Source: Bacteroidota bacterium (GTDB lineage Bacteria; Bacteroidota; Bacteroidia; AKYH767-A; 2013-40CM-41-45). Taken from it: a DNA stretch of 43,921 bases. The notes below the pieces were generated by a model, which saw only the letters and a list, made by a program, of their open reading frames with translations, was not told the origin of the DNA and did no database searches. The stretch spans positions 42,709-86,629 of the forward strand of contig PLYJ01000220.1 of the NCBI GenBank assembly GCA_003151745.1, in the 5' to 3' direction. The position numbers and the translations under genes are program-made. This document shows positions 15,789-24,296 of this stretch, in pieces (the stretch's first letter is position 1; each line of letters starts with the position of its first letter).

Positions 15789-16868
15789 ATGAAAACCAAA
15801 TTATTATCAGTCATCACAATATCTATTCTGTTTACCGGATGTAGCCACCCCACTATTGATTCAGATAATAATAACCGCGCCATCCTTGATAGTTTAATAA
15901 AACAATCTAACCTGGTTGAAGTGAAAAATCTACCGGTTATCAGTACACTGGATTTATCAGGAAAAATCAGCATGGACGAAAATAAAAGTCCTCGTATTTT
16001 TCCACTGGCAAGTGGTATTGTATTGAAAGTAGCTGTTGAATTAGGTGATCATGTTACGAAAGGACAACTTTTGGCAACTGTGAAAAGCCCTGAATTAATT
16101 AGCGCACAACGTGACTTTAGAAATGATGAAGCAGAAGTTTTAAATCAGGAAAAAAATATAGAAGCAGCCAGATCACTTGTTAAAGCAGGCTTAATTAGTG
16201 AAAAAGAATTTGTAATTACTCAAAATCAATTGCAAATTGCAAAAAATAACGTAGAAAGAAGCAAACAATTATTAAGCGTATACAACCAAGCCTCAAACAA
16301 CCCTGATGAATTTAATATTTTTGCCCCCATTGATGGTTATATCATCGAAAAAAATATTTCCCCAAATTCTCAGTTCGAGGACAGTCAAGCCCAAAGCCTG
16401 TTTACTGTATCCGATTTGAATGAAGTATACGCAGATGCCAATGTTTATGAAACAGACATTAATAAAGTGCATTTAAATGACAGCGTTGACATTACAACTT
16501 TAGCATATCCCGATAAAGTTTTCAAAGGCGTTGTTTCCAAAATCATAGATGTACTTGATCCAAAAACAAAAACAATGTGTATAAGGGTAAAATTAAAAAA
16601 CAACATTTATTTAAAACCGGAAATGTATGCTCAAATGAGTATTGAATATAATTCGGGACAAATTATGAAAGCAGTTCCTAAAAGTGCTGTAGTATTTGAC
16701 AATTCACTTAATTATATTGTTTTACAACAGGGCGATAGTGCAGTAGCTAAACATATACAAATAAATTCTACCGGCAGTTTTTATACTTTTTTTGAAGGCG
16801 ATATTAAGCCGCATGATAAAATATGTACCAAAGATGCTTTATTAATTTACAATGCAATTAATGATTAG
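15789..16868 (+). CDS. RND efflux periplasmic adaptor lipoprotein (CzcB-like)
   Basis: Membrane-fusion protein linking the inner-membrane RND pump with the outer-membrane channel. A signal peptide with lipobox FTGC places the lipid on Cys 18 or so. The barrel-sandwich halves are recognisable by RIFPLASGIVLKVAVELGDHVTKGQLL and FAPIDGYIIEKNISPNSQF, separated by a helical hairpin (about residues 105-165). A beta-barrel domain with VSDLNEVYADANVYE follows. Length 359 is normal. No His-rich metal-binding N-terminal extension of the kind found in some CzcB proteins is present. 103 nt separate it from the pump gene. Confidence 0.92.
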   Translation: MKTKLLSVITISILFTGCSHPTIDSDNNNRAILDSLIKQSNLVEVKNLPVISTLDLSGKISMDENKSPRIFPLASGIVLKVAVELGDHVTKGQLLATVKSPELISAQRDFRNDEAEVLNQEKNIEAARSLVKAGLISEKEFVITQNQLQIAKNNVERSKQLLSVYNQASNNPDEFNIFAPIDGYIIEKNISPNSQFEDSQAQSLFTVSDLNEVYADANVYETDINKVHLNDSVDITTLAYPDKVFKGVVSKIIDVLDPKTKTMCIRVKLKNNIYLKPEMYAQMSIEYNSGQIMKAVPKSAVVFDNSLNYIVLQQGDSAVAKHIQINSTGSFYTFFEGDIKPHDKICTKDALLIYNAIND

Positions 16869-16971
16869 AAGCTGTCGGAAGGATTGCTAACACTTGAAGG
16901 TAGAAGATCTTTTTGATTCGCTTAATTGCTGTAGAAATTATTTTGAATACATTTTGAACAAATCTTAGAAT

Positions 16972-19900
16972 ATGAATAAACTAATTTCATTTATAATTGG
17001 ATCGTCTCTAAAAAACAGAGGTTTAATTTTATTCATGACATTTATACTTGTTATCATTGGCATAATAAGTTATCAAAATACTCCTGTAGAAGCCTTTCCG
17101 GATGTAACCAATACTCAAATTACCATTATAACACAATGGTCTGGAAGAAGCGCTGAAGAAATAGAAAAATTTGTAACCATCCCATTAGAGATCGCATTAA
17201 ACCCGGTAGCAAAAAAAACATCACTACGCTCTACCACTTTATTTGGCTTAAGTGTAGTTAAAATTATTTTTGATGATGACGTAGATGACATCTATGCCCG
17301 CCAACAGGTAAATAACTTGATAGGGTCTGCCGATTTACCCGATGGTGTTGATCCGGAAATTCAACCACCTTACGGACCAACCGGAGAAATTTATCGTTAT
17401 ACGCTTCAAAGTAATAACCGTTCACCTCGCGATTTAAAAACTATACAAGATTGGAAAATAGAGCGAAAATTAAAAGCGGTGCCGGGTGTAGCCGATGTTG
17501 TAAGTTTTGGTGGCGAAGTTAAATCATATGAAGTTAGTTTAAATAGAAACACCTTAAGCGATTATGATTTAACTCCTTTAGATGTATATGAAGCTTTGAG
17601 CAAAAGCAATATTAATGTTGGTGGCGATGTAATTGAAAAAAACAATCAAGCATACGTGGTTAGAGGTTTAGGTGTTTTATCTCAGGTGAGCGATATTGAA
17701 AATGTAATTATTGATTACCGCAACAATGTACCTATATATGTAAAAAATATTGCGCGTGTTTTTGAAAGCTCATTGCCACGCATGGGGCAAGTTGGTAGAG
17801 ATACCATTGATAATTGTGTTGAAGGCATTATCGTAATGCGAAAAGGTGAAAACCCGGACGCTGTTATTGAATCTGTAAATGCTAAAATTGACGAACTCAA
17901 TGATAAAATTTTACCAAACGATGTAAAAATTGTTCCATTTTATAATCGCCAGACTTTAATAAAATTTTGCACCAAAACAGTTACGCATAATTTACTTGAA
18001 GGAATATTGCTGGTAACCACCATTGTATTGATATTTATGGCGAACTGGCGAACAACTTTAATCGTATCGATTATCATCCCTTTGGCATTATTGTTCGCGT
18101 TTATGTGTTTGCGTTTAAAAGGAATGAATGCCAATTTACTTTCTTTGGGTTCTATCGATTTCGGAATTATTATCGATGGCGCTGTTGTAATGGTAGAAGG
18201 ACTTTTTGTGTTATTGGACAAGCAAGCCCATACCCTCGGAATGGAAAAATTTAATGTCCGCAGCAAACGCGGTATGATTAAAAAAACAAGTGTAGAACTT
18301 GGTAAAGCTATTTTCTTTTCAAAACTTATCATTATTACCTGCTTAATTCCAATTTTCTCTTTCCAGAAAGTAGAAGGTAAAATGTTTTCTCCATTAGCAT
18401 ACACATTGGGCTTTGCATTGTTGGGGGCATTAATTTTTACGCTAACATTAGTTCCCGTTTTAGTATCTTATTTATTAGACAAAAATGTGAAAGAAAAACA
18501 TAATCCCGTTGTAGAAGGATTACAAAAGGGCGTAATGAAATTATTTAATTTCTGCATGAAATTTCGCCGCCAGACACTAATTGTAAGTGCCTTCGTTATC
18601 AGCTTAGGATTTTTATCGTTTAAATTTTTAGGGTCTGAATTCTTGCCTCAATTAAACGAAGGCTCTATTTATGTGCGCGCTAATTTACCTTTAAGTATTT
18701 CACTCAAAGAAGCCGTAAAATTAAGCACCAATATGCGTCACGTTTTTGATAAGTACGAAGAAGTAAAACAAGTAATGAGTCAAACCGGCAGGCCGAATGA
18801 TGGTACTGACCCGACCGGTTTTTATAATGTTGAATTTTTTGTTGATTTATTGCCTAAAGAAGAATGGAAAAGTGGTCGAACTAAAGCACAACTAATTGCA
18901 GCAATGCAAAAAGATTTGGTAAAATATCCGGGCATCAATTTTAATTTTTCACAACCCATTATGGACAATGTGGAAGAGGCCGTAAGTGGTGTTAAAGGAA
19001 GCTTAGCTGTAAAAATTTATGGTGATGATTTAGAATATATCGAAGGCCGGGCTAACAAAGTATATGAGATATTAAAAAATGTAAAAGGTATTGAAGACTT
19101 AGGCGTTATTAAAAACTTAGGTCAGCCCGAATTACGAATTGAATTAAATCGTAAACAAATGGCATCTTTTGGTATTAACACCGCCGATTGCAACTCAGTC
19201 ATAGAAATGGCCATTGGCGGCAAAGCGACTACACAATTTTACGAAGGCAATCGTAAATTTGATGTGCGAATTCGTTACGATGAAAAATACAGAGCCACCG
19301 AACAGGAAATTGGGAATATCAGGGTGCCAAGTTTAAGCGGTGCTAAAATTCCATTAAAAGAAATTGCACATATTTATACCAAAACAGGACCTTTATTATT
19401 GTTCAGAGATGACAACAGACGATTTATCGCAGTAAAATTCTCTGTACGAGGCAGAGATATGGGAAGCACCATTAATGAAGCACAAACAAAAGTTAGCAAA
19501 TTGGTTAAGCTGCGCAAAGGCTGCGATATGAGCTGGAATGGTGATTTTGAAAATCAGCAAAGAGCAAGCAAGCGTTTAAGTATTGTTGTGCCAATAAGTT
19601 TAATATTAATTTTCTTAATTTTATTTGTGCTGTTTGGAAATTCTCACGATGCCTTATTGGTATTAATAAATGTACCATTTGCAATCATTGGCGGTATTTG
19701 GGCTTTATTATTTACCGGTACAAATTTTAGCATATCAGCCGGTATCGGTTTCATTGCTCTATTCGGTATTTGTATTCAAAATGGTGTGATTTTGATTTCG
19801 GTATTTAAACATAATTTAAAAAACAATATCCCCATAATGCAAAGCATCACAGAAGGTGTACTTTCAAGAGTTCGTCCTGTAGTAATGACAGCACTGATGG

Positions 19901-20061
19901 CGCTAATTGGTTTAATGCCCGCCGCCTTAAGTACCGGCATTGGCAGTGAAACAAGCAAACCCCTTGCTATTGTGATTATTGGCGGCTTGGTTACAGCAAC
20001 TATTTTAACCCTATTGGTTTTCCCAATTGTATTTTATGGATTTTATAGAAGAAAGATTTAA
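16972..20061 (+). CDS. czcA: heavy-metal efflux RND pump, CzcA family
   Basis: Proton-driven inner-membrane pump exporting metal cations. The 1029-residue protein has the full 12-helix RND architecture with two large periplasmic loops. The helix-4 signature DFGIIIDGAVVMVEG holds the proton-relay acids D396, D402 and E409. That pattern (D-FG-x3-DGA-x4-E) is typical of Co/Zn/Cd/Ni exporters (HME-RND groups 1-3), whereas Cu/Ag pumps carry AIGAMVDAAIV. The N-terminal SSLKNRGLILFMTFILVIIG and FPDVTNTQITI motifs are also family-typical. The pump is complete, and a terminator follows at 20072. The metal is inferred. Confidence 0.95.
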   Translation: MNKLISFIIGSSLKNRGLILFMTFILVIIGIISYQNTPVEAFPDVTNTQITIITQWSGRSAEEIEKFVTIPLEIALNPVAKKTSLRSTTLFGLSVVKIIFDDDVDDIYARQQVNNLIGSADLPDGVDPEIQPPYGPTGEIYRYTLQSNNRSPRDLKTIQDWKIERKLKAVPGVADVVSFGGEVKSYEVSLNRNTLSDYDLTPLDVYEALSKSNINVGGDVIEKNNQAYVVRGLGVLSQVSDIENVIIDYRNNVPIYVKNIARVFESSLPRMGQVGRDTIDNCVEGIIVMRKGENPDAVIESVNAKIDELNDKILPNDVKIVPFYNRQTLIKFCTKTVTHNLLEGILLVTTIVLIFMANWRTTLIVSIIIPLALLFAFMCLRLKGMNANLLSLGSIDFGIIIDGAVVMVEGLFVLLDKQAHTLGMEKFNVRSKRGMIKKTSVELGKAIFFSKLIIITCLIPIFSFQKVEGKMFSPLAYTLGFALLGALIFTLTLVPVLVSYLLDKNVKEKHNPVVEGLQKGVMKLFNFCMKFRRQTLIVSAFVISLGFLSFKFLGSEFLPQLNEGSIYVRANLPLSISLKEAVKLSTNMRHVFDKYEEVKQVMSQTGRPNDGTDPTGFYNVEFFVDLLPKEEWKSGRTKAQLIAAMQKDLVKYPGINFNFSQPIMDNVEEAVSGVKGSLAVKIYGDDLEYIEGRANKVYEILKNVKGIEDLGVIKNLGQPELRIELNRKQMASFGINTADCNSVIEMAIGGKATTQFYEGNRKFDVRIRYDEKYRATEQEIGNIRVPSLSGAKIPLKEIAHIYTKTGPLLLFRDDNRRFIAVKFSVRGRDMGSTINEAQTKVSKLVKLRKGCDMSWNGDFENQQRASKRLSIVVPISLILIFLILFVLFGNSHDALLVLINVPFAIIGGIWALLFTGTNFSISAGIGFIALFGICIQNGVILISVFKHNLKNNIPIMQSITEGVLSRVRPVVMTALMALIGLMPAALSTGIGSETSKPLAIVIIGGLVTATILTLLVFPIVFYGFYRRKI

Positions 20062-20071
20062 TAGACTTTGA

Positions 20072-20100
20072 GTCTGTTTATATTTCAGACATTTTTCTTT
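20072..20100 (+). terminator. terminator after the RND pump gene
   Basis: GTCTG (20072-20076) and CAGAC (20086-20090) form a short stem followed by ATTTTTCTTT, 11 nt after the stop codon. It is weak alone but is followed closely by a stronger hairpin. Confidence 0.5.
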
Positions 20101-20116
20101 CAATCCCCTCATCCTT

Positions 20117-20157
20117 CCCTCGTCCCGACCTTTTATCGGAGCGAGGGATTTTTTTTA
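20117..20157 (+). terminator. second, stronger intrinsic terminator
   Basis: CCCTCG (20117-20122) pairs with CGAGGG (20142-20147), and CCGA with TCGG inside, followed by ATTTTTTTTATT. It separates the efflux operon from the cytochrome/porin group. Confidence 0.8.
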
Positions 20158-20242
20158 TTGAATCGTTTTTGTTTATTCTAAGCTATGATTGTTATCATAA
20201 TAGGAACTGATATTTCTCATGAAAAGAATATTATGCAAAAAG

Positions 20243-20250
20243 TAGTTTTG
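20243..20250 (+). promoter_or_regulatory. -7 box upstream of the cytochrome c gene
   Basis: TAGTTTTG, a match to TAnnTTTG, about 50 nt before the cytochrome start codon. No clear upstream TTTG at normal spacing. Confidence 0.35.
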
Positions 20251-20300
20251 TTGCATAATAAAAATCACAACGATAATAAAAAACCAATCAGCTTAATAAT

Positions 20301-20726
20301 ATGAAATTTTTAATTATTTGTTTTTTAAGTTTTATCATTTCGAAAACAATTTATTCTCAAACTGGAGAAAACGAATGGGTTGCCCCAAAATCAGCAGATA
20401 ATTTACTGAATCCACTTGCCGGTTTACAACCTACATCAGAAGCAAAAGCCTTATATCAATCTAATTGTTTGCCTTGTCATGGCGACAAAGGTAAAGGAGA
20501 TGGCCCTATAGGCGCATCTTTAGATCCAAGACCATATAATCTGACAAAAAAAAAGGTAGATAATGAAACCGACGGTTCTATGTTTTGGAGGATCACAAAT
20601 GGGCATCAATCAATGCCAACATTTAAAAACACTTTATCTTCAATGCAAAGATGGCAGATTGTTATTTTCATACGATTATTAGAACAACAAGCCGACGAAG
20701 AGGCAAAATGCAAACAAAAAAAATAA
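20301..20726 (+). CDS. periplasmic monohaem cytochrome c
   Basis: A 141-residue class I cytochrome c exported by an N-terminal signal peptide (MKFLIICFLSFIISKTIYSQ). The haem motif is C56-LP-C59-H60, preceded by the usual helix ALYQSN and followed by GDKGKGDGPIGASLDPRP. The distal methionine is most likely M105 in HQSMPTF. The lysine-rich C-terminus follows the closing helix. It acts as an electron carrier in the periplasm. It is the first gene of a cytochrome-porin-cytochrome group; the partner is unknown. Confidence 0.93.
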   Translation: MKFLIICFLSFIISKTIYSQTGENEWVAPKSADNLLNPLAGLQPTSEAKALYQSNCLPCHGDKGKGDGPIGASLDPRPYNLTKKKVDNETDGSMFWRITNGHQSMPTFKNTLSSMQRWQIVIFIRLLEQQADEEAKCKQKK

Positions 20727-20790
20727 ACTATTTATCATTTATAGAATCTGAAAAGATCAGCTCTTACTTATGGTTCTTACATATTTTAGT

Positions 20791-22044
20791 ATGAAAATTT
20801 CAATGAAAAAAAAGAGTTACTTAATTCATCTTTCACTATTATCAGTTCTGTTCTGTATTACTCATTCAGTTATTGCACAGCAGGATTCATTGACTATAAA
20901 AAATTCTGTAACGGACTCTACCATATATTACAGACTAGCAAATCTCGAACAGGAAGTAGCCAGTGAAAAAAAGGGAGAGAGCCATTTTATGGTAGTTGGT
21001 CTTGCTACAATGGGATTTGTTTTAAATAAAACTACTACCAACATTAATGGTGTTAGTACGATCACAAAAACAAATGGCTTTCCTGATGCCGATAGGTTTG
21101 AAATAAGTCCAATGATGTTATGGCGACACGGAAAACATTTACTTATTGAGTTTGAGCCTTCTTGGGATGGAAGTGCTTTAGGAGTGAATTGGGGAGATGT
21201 TTCTTATTTTGTAAAGCCCGGATTTATTGTAAGAGGCGGTTATTTGGTTCTTCCGTTTGGTATCTATAACAAAAGACTTGCAGCAGGCTGGATAAATAAA
21301 TTAGGCTCCGACCCTGTTGGTATTTCAGATTATTTACCATCAAGTGATTTTGGTGTTGAGATCGAAGGGGGACTCCCTATGGGAAATATGAAATGGAGTT
21401 ATGATATCAGCTTAACCAATGGTAATCAGTTATTAAAAGATGGTACTATTCAAAATGCAGGCATTGTTGACAATAACAAAAATAAAACGGTTACCGGAAG
21501 GCTATCCCTGTTGCCTTTTTCTAATTCCTGTTTAGAACTTGGAGTTTCCGGATTGTATGGTGGTGTGGGCGATGTTAATTCAATATATCAGAATGCCAAA
21601 AGTGAAATGTATGCTTTTGATCTGAACTTTGTAAAAAATATTTCCGGTATTTTGTTGAACGCAAAAACACAATACAACTATACAAGCATCAGTAATGAAA
21701 ACTATGCGAGCCCGGTTGATTCAACCCCTTATAGCTTTTCCAATAAAACGAATTCATTTTTCAGCCAACTCTCTGTGCGTGCAACAAAAGCTCCCGGCAT
21801 CCTTAATAAATTTGAGTTAGCAGCTCGTTATGTAAATTATACTACACCGGTAAACTCCATCTGGGGAGCAATAACCAATGAATACGATGTGGCAATTGAC
21901 TATTGGTTTACTTGGAGGTCGGTAATAAAAATTGTTTATGAATCCCAAAAAATAAATGGAACAGTTCCAATTAATTTAGGAGGCTATGAAAGCAATAGTA
22001 CTCAAAACAATCGATTTATTATTCAGTATTCAGTTCAATTTTAA
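20791..22044 (+). CDS. outer-membrane beta-barrel porin-like protein
   Basis: A 417-residue exported protein. The chosen ATG at 20791 is followed by a signal peptide ending near VIAQQ; in-frame ATGs at 20770 and 20803 are alternatives. A short segment (about 30-55) with a possible coiled coil (YRLANLEQEVASEKK) precedes a barrel made of alternating amphipathic strands, ending in the aromatic-terminated strand NRFIIQYSVQF, typical of outer-membrane barrels. The style (GGYLVLPFGIYNKR, FGVEIEGG) is that of OprO/phosphate-selective-like porins. It lies between two cytochrome c genes and its stop overlaps the next start by 1 nt, so the products probably work together at the envelope. Confidence 0.82.
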   Translation: MKISMKKKSYLIHLSLLSVLFCITHSVIAQQDSLTIKNSVTDSTIYYRLANLEQEVASEKKGESHFMVVGLATMGFVLNKTTTNINGVSTITKTNGFPDADRFEISPMMLWRHGKHLLIEFEPSWDGSALGVNWGDVSYFVKPGFIVRGGYLVLPFGIYNKRLAAGWINKLGSDPVGISDYLPSSDFGVEIEGGLPMGNMKWSYDISLTNGNQLLKDGTIQNAGIVDNNKNKTVTGRLSLLPFSNSCLELGVSGLYGGVGDVNSIYQNAKSEMYAFDLNFVKNISGILLNAKTQYNYTSISNENYASPVDSTPYSFSNKTNSFFSQLSVRATKAPGILNKFELAARYVNYTTPVNSIWGAITNEYDVAIDYWFTWRSVIKIVYESQKINGTVPINLGGYESNSTQNNRFIIQYSVQF

Positions 22045-22343
22045 TGATGAAATTAATGAAATCTACAAACACATTATATAAACGTTTTGCGATTGCGGGC
22101 ATTGGCTTATTTATAATTATCGTACTGTTTAGCACAGGCTGTGTTGAAAGCAAAAAAATAGCGATGAAAAGCGGAGTTCAGCTATGGGCTGAAAACTGTC
22201 AGCGTTGCCATAACGCTCCTTCACCAGGCTCGTTTTCAGCAAGCCAATGGGAAACAATAGGAATGCACATGCAAAGCCGGGCATTACTAACCGAAAACGA
22301 AAAAAATAAAATTGTAGCGTTTTTGCAAAGTAGCGGTAGATAA
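22044..22343 (+). CDS. small lipoprotein cytochrome c
   Basis: A 99-residue protein with a signal sequence and lipobox FSTGC (lipid-bearing C33), then a compact haem domain with C52-QR-C55-H56. The distal Met is probably in IGMHMQSR, and a closing helix (KNKIVAFLQSSG) follows. The ATG overlaps the porin TAA (TAATG), showing translational coupling. A membrane-anchored electron carrier facing the periplasm; it may pass electrons to or from the soluble cytochrome two genes upstream. Confidence 0.88.
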   Translation: MMKLMKSTNTLYKRFAIAGIGLFIIIVLFSTGCVESKKIAMKSGVQLWAENCQRCHNAPSPGSFSASQWETIGMHMQSRALLTENEKNKIVAFLQSSGR

Positions 22344-22423
22344 AATAAAATATTTAAAATAGATATGAAAGTCCGCATTTTTAATAACAGATTAACACGT
22401 TAAATCATTTAAACTAAATTATC

Positions 22424-23317
22424 ATGAAAAAAACTGAAATAAAAAAAATTCTTGTTCCTATAGACTTCTCAGAAACATCTGAAATAGCAACAACGGAAGC
22501 TATTACATTAGCCAGATTATTAAAAGCAGATCTTTTTCTAATACATGTAATAGAATTTAACGGATACCAATTTTCTGTTGTTCCGGAAATGCAAACAATA
22601 CTTCCTTCGCTTCTTGAACTTGAAAAAGTAGTGGAGAAAAAAATGGAAAAAATTCAGGAGAAAATAAAAAAAACATTTGGGATAAAGCCTGAGATATTTG
22701 TTACTACCGGAGATGCCTATTCGGAAATAATTAGTTTTTCCGAAAAGAAAAAGATTGGCCTCATAGTAATGGGAACTCATGGTATCTCGGGTTATCAGGA
22801 AATGTTTATTGGAAGCAATGCGCAACGTGTGGTTACTCTTTCAGATATTCCTGTTTTGACAATACAAAAGAAAAAAAGCAAATCCGGATATAAAAACATT
22901 TTAATACCCATTGATAATTCATTGCATAGCAGAGAAAAAGTAAATATGGCAATGATTTTTGCAGATTTATTTGGAGCTAAAATTCATTTAATCGGTTTTC
23001 CTGATTCAAAAGACAAACAAGAATTGAATAAATTTAAAATCAAATTGGAGTCCGTCGAAAAAATTATTCGTGCGGAAAAACTGCCTTATGTAACCAGCAT
23101 TATTCATGGAAACAGTCTTGCAAAGTCTGCCATGAATTATGCCACCAAAAACAAATGTGATCTGATTGTTATAAACACCGGACACGAATCAAAAATAACC
23201 GGTATTTTTCTTGGAGCATTTGCGCAACAAATCGTAAACCATTCCAAGGTTGCGGTATTGAGTTGTAAACACACTCAAAGTGAGTTAAGCATAGAAACTC
23301 CGGGCTTTGGTATTTAA
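22424..23317 (+). CDS. tandem universal stress protein (UspA x2)
   Basis: A 297-residue cytosolic protein with two Usp domains (about 1-150 and 155-290). Domain 1 has ILVPIDFSE and the ATP-binding loop GTHGISGYQEMFIGSNAQRV, matching G-x2-G-x9-GS. Domain 2 begins ILIPIDNSL, but its corresponding loop (TGHESKITGIFLGAFAQQ) lacks the first glycine pair and the GS, so nucleotide binding there is doubtful. It stands 80 nt after the lipoprotein cytochrome gene. In other bacteria such proteins accompany respiratory and redox-stress gene groups, which fits the context. Confidence 0.92.
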   Translation: MKKTEIKKILVPIDFSETSEIATTEAITLARLLKADLFLIHVIEFNGYQFSVVPEMQTILPSLLELEKVVEKKMEKIQEKIKKTFGIKPEIFVTTGDAYSEIISFSEKKKIGLIVMGTHGISGYQEMFIGSNAQRVVTLSDIPVLTIQKKKSKSGYKNILIPIDNSLHSREKVNMAMIFADLFGAKIHLIGFPDSKDKQELNKFKIKLESVEKIIRAEKLPYVTSIIHGNSLAKSAMNYATKNKCDLIVINTGHESKITGIFLGAFAQQIVNHSKVAVLSCKHTQSELSIETPGFGI

Positions 23318-23375
23318 TAAATTGCTTGTCATTAACAGACAAACGTAAAAAATATTTTCAAAAATATTAAAGCCT

Positions 23376-23975
23376 TTACATACGGTGATGCATACGCACC
23401 CTGCGATTCAGCAGGGCGCCGTTTTCGCTTCTTTGCAGACCATATCTGAAAAATAGTCCATAAAAATTTTTACTGACATCATTTTTAACACCACTAAAAT
23501 CATAATAGCCGGTAACTATGCCAACGCCACAACGCTTTCCAACCTGAGCAAATACGGTATAAGATATTTCTAACATGATCGGGGTCTTTGAATTAAAAAC
23601 TTTTCCAACACCAATAGAAATTTCATTGCTGAATATACCATACTGAGAGGCATCCATCGTTGCTCTGGCCTCAACATATTTATTGCTATCCGTTCGCTGA
23701 TTCATTCGTCCATAAACCAATCCAACATCTAATACCCCAAACGACCTTCCGGCTTCTATATTTTGAGAAATTTTATCCGTTAATAGTCCGGCACCTGTAT
23801 ATAAAGATACCGGCATGGTTCTTCCATACCATGAACTTTTAACTTTAACAGCTGTATCTGAAGTTTGAGAAAACGTTTTTATAAAACAAAATAGCAACAT
23901 AAAAAAAAGAATTTGCCATTTAAGGTCTGTCTTTTTATAAAAACTACGTTCCGACTGTTGAATGCTTATTCTCAT
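23376..23975 (-). CDS. exported protein of unknown function, possibly outer-membrane barrel
   Basis: A 199-residue protein. A hydrophobic export signal (WQILFFMLLFCFIKTFSQ) follows a basic, 19-residue N-terminal stretch, so the real start may be further in, but no better ATG is present. The rest is Gly/Tyr-rich with alternating hydrophobic residues (SLYTGAGLL, GVGKVFNSKTPIMLEISYTVFAQVG, GLFFRYGLQ), compatible with an eight-stranded outer-membrane barrel. The C-terminus is basic (RRVRMHHRM). No family recognised. Convergent with the Usp gene. Confidence 0.65.
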   Translation of the reverse strand: MRISIQQSERSFYKKTDLKWQILFFMLLFCFIKTFSQTSDTAVKVKSSWYGRTMPVSLYTGAGLLTDKISQNIEAGRSFGVLDVGLVYGRMNQRTDSNKYVEARATMDASQYGIFSNEISIGVGKVFNSKTPIMLEISYTVFAQVGKRCGVGIVTGYYDFSGVKNDVSKNFYGLFFRYGLQRSENGALLNRRVRMHHRM

Positions 23976-24296
23976 AGTTTAATTTTTAGTTCAACAAAAG
24001 AATTGATTTTTTTGTCTATAAATCACTGTGAGGATTTTTATTATTATTTACTTTTAAACACCCGGGGTGAATGAATTATATAAACTCCGGATCCTATGAT
24101 AAAATACATCGTTAAATATGAATTTTCTTATAAAGCCTTTTTAAAATATTTACGTTTATTTAAACGGTTAAAAAAATAACAGGAAAAGGATAAAATGTTC
24201 CTGAATTTAATGCTATTATTTACCAAATAAGAATTAAATGAGGGTCTTTAGAATAAAATCTGTAATTTTATGTTTCCATTTTTTTTGAATATAAAA
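23976..24296. other. 321-nt intergenic region, no gene seen
   Basis: AT-rich spacer between two divergent genes. The only structure noted is a small CACCC-G-GGGTG palindrome near 24059. TAATTTTA at about 24260-24267 is a near-consensus -7 box for the gliding-type gene and supports its start at 24297. Confidence 0.4.
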
